DNA of 16,920 nt from an uncultured Bacilli bacterium (GTDB lineage: Bacteria; Bacillota_I; Bacilli_A; RF39; UBA660), in NCBI GenBank assembly GCA_949440065.1, contig CASRZP010000019.1, forward strand, positions 1-16,920, in the 5' to 3' direction. The position numbers were made by a program, and so were the translations under genes. This document shows positions 13,730 to 16,920 of this stretch, piece after piece; position 1 is the first letter of the stretch; every line of letters starts with the position of its first letter. Under the pieces are notes generated by a model. It did not search any database. It had not been told where the DNA came from and saw only the letters and a program-made list of their open reading frames with translations.

Positions 13730-15160
13730 ATGAAAAAATTATTATTTATTTTATTACTGGGAATGTTTTTTATTCCCCCTATCGTAGAAGCGAAAGAAAA
13801 CTTCTATGATGCTGAGTATATTCCAAATATCTATATGGTTAGACAACGTCAAGGAACAAAATTATACCAACAAGCACGATTCATTAGGAAAAGTAACAGT
13901 AACGATATCGCTTATTGCATTGAACCTTTTGCCTTTTTGGATGATCGACATGACTATATTGAAGGGATAAACATCAACGAATTAAATGATGATATCATTG
14001 AGCAAATATCCTTAATTAGTTACTTTGGTTACCAATACGGTAATCACAAAGAAGATAAATGGTATGCGATTACTCAGTTACTCATTTGGAAAACAGCAGA
14101 CCCTAATGCATCATTTTACTTTACCAATGGACTAAACGGAACACTAATTAATCCTTATCTAGAAGAAGAAAAAGAGCTTCTATCTTTAGTTGAAAATGCT
14201 AATACACTACCATCGTTTCACCAAGATAAGTACACCATTTTAGTAGGAGATTCTATTCAACTAAAAGATAAAAACCATCAGTTAGAAGAGTTTAATATAT
14301 CTTCTTCCCTTCAGGTAACTAAGGAAAATAACACCTTAACCATACATTCAGTCCAAGAAGAAGGAGAATACCCAATTACTTTAACAAGAGAATTTAATCA
14401 ATATCATCATCCAGCTATCTTATATCGAAGTAGTACCAATCAAGATATTTTAACATTAGGAAATGCTAAAGAGAAAAAGGCTAATTTAAGTATTCAAGTA
14501 ATTCCTAGTAAAGTAATCGTTAACAAAATCGATGAAATGATAGAAGAATACAAAGGCGATGCTATTTTATCCAATGTCATCTTCGGATTATACGATAGCA
14601 AAGGTAGTCTTATCGATAAATTTATTATTGATGAAACCTTAACCACAACAATTTCTAACCTTTCCAGTGGTACATACACGATAAAGGAGTTAAAACCAGG
14701 TTTGGGATATCTTCTTAACCAAGAAGAATTTACCTTTACTTTAGATAAAGAGCATCCTAACATTACAATAGCAATACCTAATCAACTCATTAAAGGAAAG
14801 CTAATCATTCATAAACAATATGGACAAAAAGATAACTGGATAAATGAAGATGAAGTGACTTTTCTCATATATAATAAAGATAATGAAATAGTAATGGATG
14901 CTACAACTAATGCTTTAGGAATATTAGAAGTAATCCTCCCTTTTGGAGAATATACGATTGTTCAGCAAAATACGATAGATGGTTATCAATTAGCAGAGTC
15001 TTTTACCGTGGTAATTGATGAACATGAAAAAGAGTATTTTTATCACTTGAAAGATTATAAAATTGATGTTCCTAATACCTCTAGTTATGTTCCAAAAACA
15101 TTAACTATCGAAACAGATGAAAAAAAGAAATATTTTTCTACTTACTTGCCTATTGTTTAG
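13730..15160 (+). CDS. Surface adhesin: thioester (TQXA) domain plus CnaB-like domains, unusual C-terminus
   Basis: 476 residues from ATG 13730; an open TTG at 13679 is the -35 box, not a start. A signal peptide (1-21, cleavage after IVEA) leads into a thioester domain. C63 in IAYCIEPF and Q116 in YAITQLLIWKTADP are the pair expected to form an internal Cys-Gln thioester, which in relatives binds host amines covalently. Two CnaB/SpaA-like domains follow (about 262-352 and 355-440). The first has K266, E320 (YTIKELKPGLGY) and N351 (IPNQ), suiting an isopeptide bond; the second has Gln (Q412) where Glu is expected. VPNTS (447-451) and VPKTL (454-458) resemble sorting motifs. The frame then ends KYFSTYLPIV without a membrane segment; see the slippery site at 15121. 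It overlaps the sortase gene by 44 nt and is probably its substrate. Confidence 0.85.
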   Translation: MKKLLFILLLGMFFIPPIVEAKENFYDAEYIPNIYMVRQRQGTKLYQQARFIRKSNSNDIAYCIEPFAFLDDRHDYIEGININELNDDIIEQISLISYFGYQYGNHKEDKWYAITQLLIWKTADPNASFYFTNGLNGTLINPYLEEEKELLSLVENANTLPSFHQDKYTILVGDSIQLKDKNHQLEEFNISSSLQVTKENNTLTIHSVQEEGEYPITLTREFNQYHHPAILYRSSTNQDILTLGNAKEKKANLSIQVIPSKVIVNKIDEMIEEYKGDAILSNVIFGLYDSKGSLIDKFIIDETLTTTISNLSSGTYTIKELKPGLGYLLNQEEFTFTLDKEHPNITIAIPNQLIKGKLIIHKQYGQKDNWINEDEVTFLIYNKDNEIVMDATTNALGILEVILPFGEYTIVQQNTIDGYQLAESFTVVIDEHEKEYFYHLKDYKIDVPNTSSYVPKTLTIETDEKKKYFSTYLPIV

Positions 15161-15614
15161 TTTTCTCTTTCTTATCCATGTCCATAAAGAAAAACTAGGC
15201 ACTTCCTTTATGCCGATTATAGGAAAGGCCAATTATTCTTCTCAAATTGGATGGATAAAAATTAAAACAATTGGACTTTATCAAAATTTGTTTGATCCTA
15301 GTAGTAGTGATAATCAGGTAGATAAAGCTGTTGCCATTTTGTATCAAGATGAACTACTTCTTGTTTTAGCTGCCCACTCTGGTGATGCCATCAATGCATA
15401 CTTTAATCGATTAGATGAATTAAAACTAGGAAATACCATCGAATTAGAACTTCATCAAGAAAATTCTACTTATCAAATAACTAAAATAAATACCATGAGA
15501 AAAACAGGAAATATAACCATTTCCCATGTAGAAGAGGATACATTAATTTTAACCACTTGTGGAAAAAATGATGATGAGCAGTTAACCATCACAGCAAAAA
15601 AGGTTAATCGTTAA
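15117..15614 (+). CDS. Short divergent sortase with Gln in place of catalytic Arg
   Basis: 165 residues. The N-terminus MKKRNIFLLTCLLFSFLFLI is a signal anchor. The sortase core follows: IGWIKIKTIGL, LLVLAAHSGD (H87), YFNRLDELKLGNTIEL, YQITKINTM and TLILTTCGK (C148), so the His and Cys of the TLxTC type are present. Counting back from the terminal strand (LTITAKKV, aligned with the strand after the catalytic Arg in SrtA), the Arg position is Q155. No other Arg is nearby. At 165 residues it is shorter than most sortases. ATG 15117 lies inside the adhesin gene with no visible ribosome site, so translation is probably coupled; TTG 15153 is a weak alternative. It likely anchors the adhesin encoded just upstream. 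Which sortase class it belongs to is unclear. Confidence 0.78.
   Translation: MKKRNIFLLTCLLFSFLFLIHVHKEKLGTSFMPIIGKANYSSQIGWIKIKTIGLYQNLFDPSSSDNQVDKAVAILYQDELLLVLAAHSGDAINAYFNRLDELKLGNTIELELHQENSTYQITKINTMRKTGNITISHVEEDTLILTTCGKNDDEQLTITAKKVNR
15121..15127 (+). promoter_or_regulatory. Candidate -1 ribosomal frameshift site (A AAA AAG)
   Basis: The heptamer is in exact X XXY YYZ phase with the adhesin frame (codons GAA AAA AAG, K466 last). This is the most slippery bacterial type, used in dnaX and IS elements. Shifting back one base continues for 23 codons to TAG 15196-15198, adding EIFFYLLAYCLVFSF, then LSMSI and KKN: a membrane helix with a basic tail. No stimulatory Shine-Dalgarno or strong hairpin is evident nearby. 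The heptamer is seen; its use is inferred. Confidence 0.45.
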
Positions 15615-15629
15615 ACATTAACCTTTTTT
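15596..15629. terminator. Bidirectional terminator between convergent sortase and clpB
   Basis: A perfect 13-bp stem: AAAAAAGGTTAAT (15596-15608) with ATTAACCTTTTTT (15617-15629), an 8-nt loop, A-run and T-run on opposite sides. It works in either direction. Both stop codons lie in the loop region (sortase TAA 15612-15614; clpB TAA, complement of 15611-15613), and the arms encode the last residues of both proteins. Confidence 0.92.
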
Positions 15630-16920
15630 ATGTTCATGACAATTTCCTGGTCGACCAAATCAAATTCTAAGTATTGATTCATCGTAACTTCTTCTTGAAT
15701 AATCGCATTAGCAATGATAGATTCAATCGTTTTACTTATTACTCGCTTCATCGGACGAGCTCCATAATTAGGGTCATATCCTACTTCAATTAAATAATTT
15801 CTAGCTTCATCTGTTAAAATTAAATGAATATTTCGCTCCTTTAGACGATTTTCTAATTCTAATATCATTTTATCTAATACTTTAGCAATAACCTCTTTCG
15901 ATAAAGAATTAAAAATTATCACTTCATCGACACGATTTAAAAATTCTGGTTTAAAGAAATGACGTACTTCATCCATAACCAAATTAGACTCTTGATTTAA
16001 AATATGTTCACTACCTAAATTAGAAGTCATAATAATAATCGTATTTTTAAAATCTACTACTCTACCATTAGAATCGGTAACTCTTCCATCATCTAATATT
16101 TGAAGAAGTAAATTTAACACTTCTGGGTGAGCCTTTTCGATTTCATCAAATAAGACAATACTATAAGGATTTCTTCGTACGGCTTCGGTTAACTGTCCAC
16201 CTTCTTCGTAACCAACATACCCAGGAGGCGAACCTATTAATCTTGAAACACTAAATTTTTCCATATATTCACTCATATCAATTCTAACCATATGGCGTTC
16301 ATCATCAAATAATTCGTAGGCTAAACTCTTAGCCACTTCCGTTTTTCCTACACCTGTAGGTCCTAGGAAAATAAATGAACCAATGGGACGAAGCGGATCT
16401 TTGATACCACTACGAGATTTTAATATCGCAGAAGCTACCAAATTTAAGGCTTCATCCTGTCCAATGACACGCTTTCTTAAATTATCCTCCAAATGAAGTA
16501 ACTTTTCTTTTTCCCCACTCATTAATTTACTAAGAGGAATATTAGTCCATTTAGAAATGATGAAAGCAATATTTTCTTCTGTAACTACATCACTTAAAAT
16601 CTTATTTTTTTCTTTATTGTTTAACTCCTCTAACTGTTTTTCTAACTCTGGAATTTTACCATGGCGAAGCTTAGCTGCTTCTTCTAAATCATATCGATTT
16701 TCTGCTTGATTTAAGTCAAACTTAGCACGTTCAATTTCTTCCTTTTTCTTCTTAATATCACTATTAATACTTTTCTCATTTTCCCAAGCTGACTTTAGTT
16801 GTTTTTCTTTTTCTTTTAATCCCACCAATTCTTGTTCAATTTCACTAAAACGTTTTTTTGAAAAATCATCTTTTTCCTTCTTAATAGCTTCTTTTTCAAT
16901 TTCTAGTTGCATAATTTGCC
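15611..16920 (-). CDS. clpB: ATP-dependent chaperone ClpB, C-terminal part (partial)
   Basis: About 436 residues are visible; the gene continues past the right edge, where QIMQLEIEKEA is mid-protein, so the ATG at 16910-16912 is not the start. Contents in order: the helical middle (M) domain with strong coiled coil (EEIERAKFDLNQAENRYDLE); the linker ISKWTNIPLSKL; then the second AAA+ module. That module has Walker A GPTGVGKTEVAKSLA, pore-loop region SRLIGSPPGYVGYEEGG, Walker B SIVLFDEIEKAHPEVLN, sensor-1 IIMTSNLG and the arginine-finger/sensor-2 parts FLNRVDEVIIF and YGARPMKRVI. ClpB pulls proteins out of aggregates with DnaK. The M domain separates it from ClpC, ClpA or ClpX. The C-terminus ends IKKVNV inside the shared terminator. 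Regulation cannot be judged because the promoter is outside. Confidence 0.96.
   Translation of the reverse strand, partial: QIMQLEIEKEAIKKEKDDFSKKRFSEIEQELVGLKEKEKQLKSAWENEKSINSDIKKKKEEIERAKFDLNQAENRYDLEEAAKLRHGKIPELEKQLEELNNKEKNKILSDVVTEENIAFIISKWTNIPLSKLMSGEKEKLLHLEDNLRKRVIGQDEALNLVASAILKSRSGIKDPLRPIGSFIFLGPTGVGKTEVAKSLAYELFDDERHMVRIDMSEYMEKFSVSRLIGSPPGYVGYEEGGQLTEAVRRNPYSIVLFDEIEKAHPEVLNLLLQILDDGRVTDSNGRVVDFKNTIIIMTSNLGSEHILNQESNLVMDEVRHFFKPEFLNRVDEVIIFNSLSKEVIAKVLDKMILELENRLKERNIHLILTDEARNYLIEVGYDPNYGARPMKRVISKTIESIIANAIIQEEVTMNQYLEFDLVDQEIVMNIKKVNV

Noticed and set aside
15120..15126. Sequencing or assembly error in the A7 tract as explanation for the missing adhesin tail
   Set aside because: Not excluded, but an extra A would break the sortase reading from ATG 15117, so I prefer slippage as the working idea.
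1..16920. CRISPR arrays, tRNA or rRNA genes, phage modules, replication origins
   Set aside because: No regularly spaced repeats, no cloverleaf-like or rRNA-like sequence and no phage or integrase genes were seen.

Overview
The window is very AT-rich and has strong AGGAGG-type ribosome binding sites and near-consensus sigma-A promoters (TTGnnn, 17 bp, TATAAT). TGA serves as a stop codon, for example at the end of the DHHW gene. With a sortase, a thioester/CnaB surface protein, a TasA-like exported protein, NfeD/SPFH, DUF421, DUF4234 and ClpB, this points to a low-GC Gram-positive bacterium using the standard code. An uncultured gut Bacilli/Erysipelotrichia-type lineage is likely, and a code-4 mollicute is not. 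The assignment is inferred from gene content, not from a marker gene.

Layout. 1-1272 (minus): NfeD and an SPFH/stomatin-like protein, translationally coupled, with the SPFH gene running off the left edge. 1348-2736 (minus): a six-cysteine exported protein with a SipW/TasA-like N-terminus. 2737-3202: a long intergenic stretch with a Fur-box-like palindrome. 3203-3964 (plus): a secreted two-repeat protein. 3976-4539 (minus): a PgsA-type phosphatidyltransferase. 4886-5236 (plus): a DUF4234 membrane protein, followed by a hairpin that may be the end of a decayed IS. 5330-7750 (minus): a DUF421/YetF-like membrane protein downstream of formate-tetrahydrofolate ligase. 7800-8348 (minus): an AlbA_2 (Schlafen-like) pseudogene with an in-frame nonsense codon and an internal deletion. 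8479-9789 (plus): a DUF308-like membrane domain fused to a possible permuted papain-like domain. 9821-10140 (plus): a perfect consensus promoter driving two tiny overlapping ORFs.

10217-13574 (plus) is a recognisable O-acylation cassette: a DUF4358 lipoprotein, a membrane-bound O-acyltransferase (MBOAT) and a DHHW/AlgX-like SGNH protein. Together they would move acetyl groups across the membrane onto a cell-surface polymer. 13730-15614 (plus) is a surface-display pair: a thioester-domain adhesin with CnaB-like domains and an overlapping small sortase. 15611-16920 (minus) is the C-terminal part of ClpB, convergent with the sortase and sharing a terminator with it.

Most unusual is the adhesin/sortase junction. 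In the annotated frame the adhesin ends without a membrane-spanning sorting tail. It carries an in-phase A AAA AAG slippery heptamer at 15121-15127, and a -1 shift there would add a hydrophobic segment plus a KKN tail, which is what a sortase substrate needs. The sortase ATG lies in the same few bases in the third frame, and the sortase has Gln where the catalytic Arg is expected.
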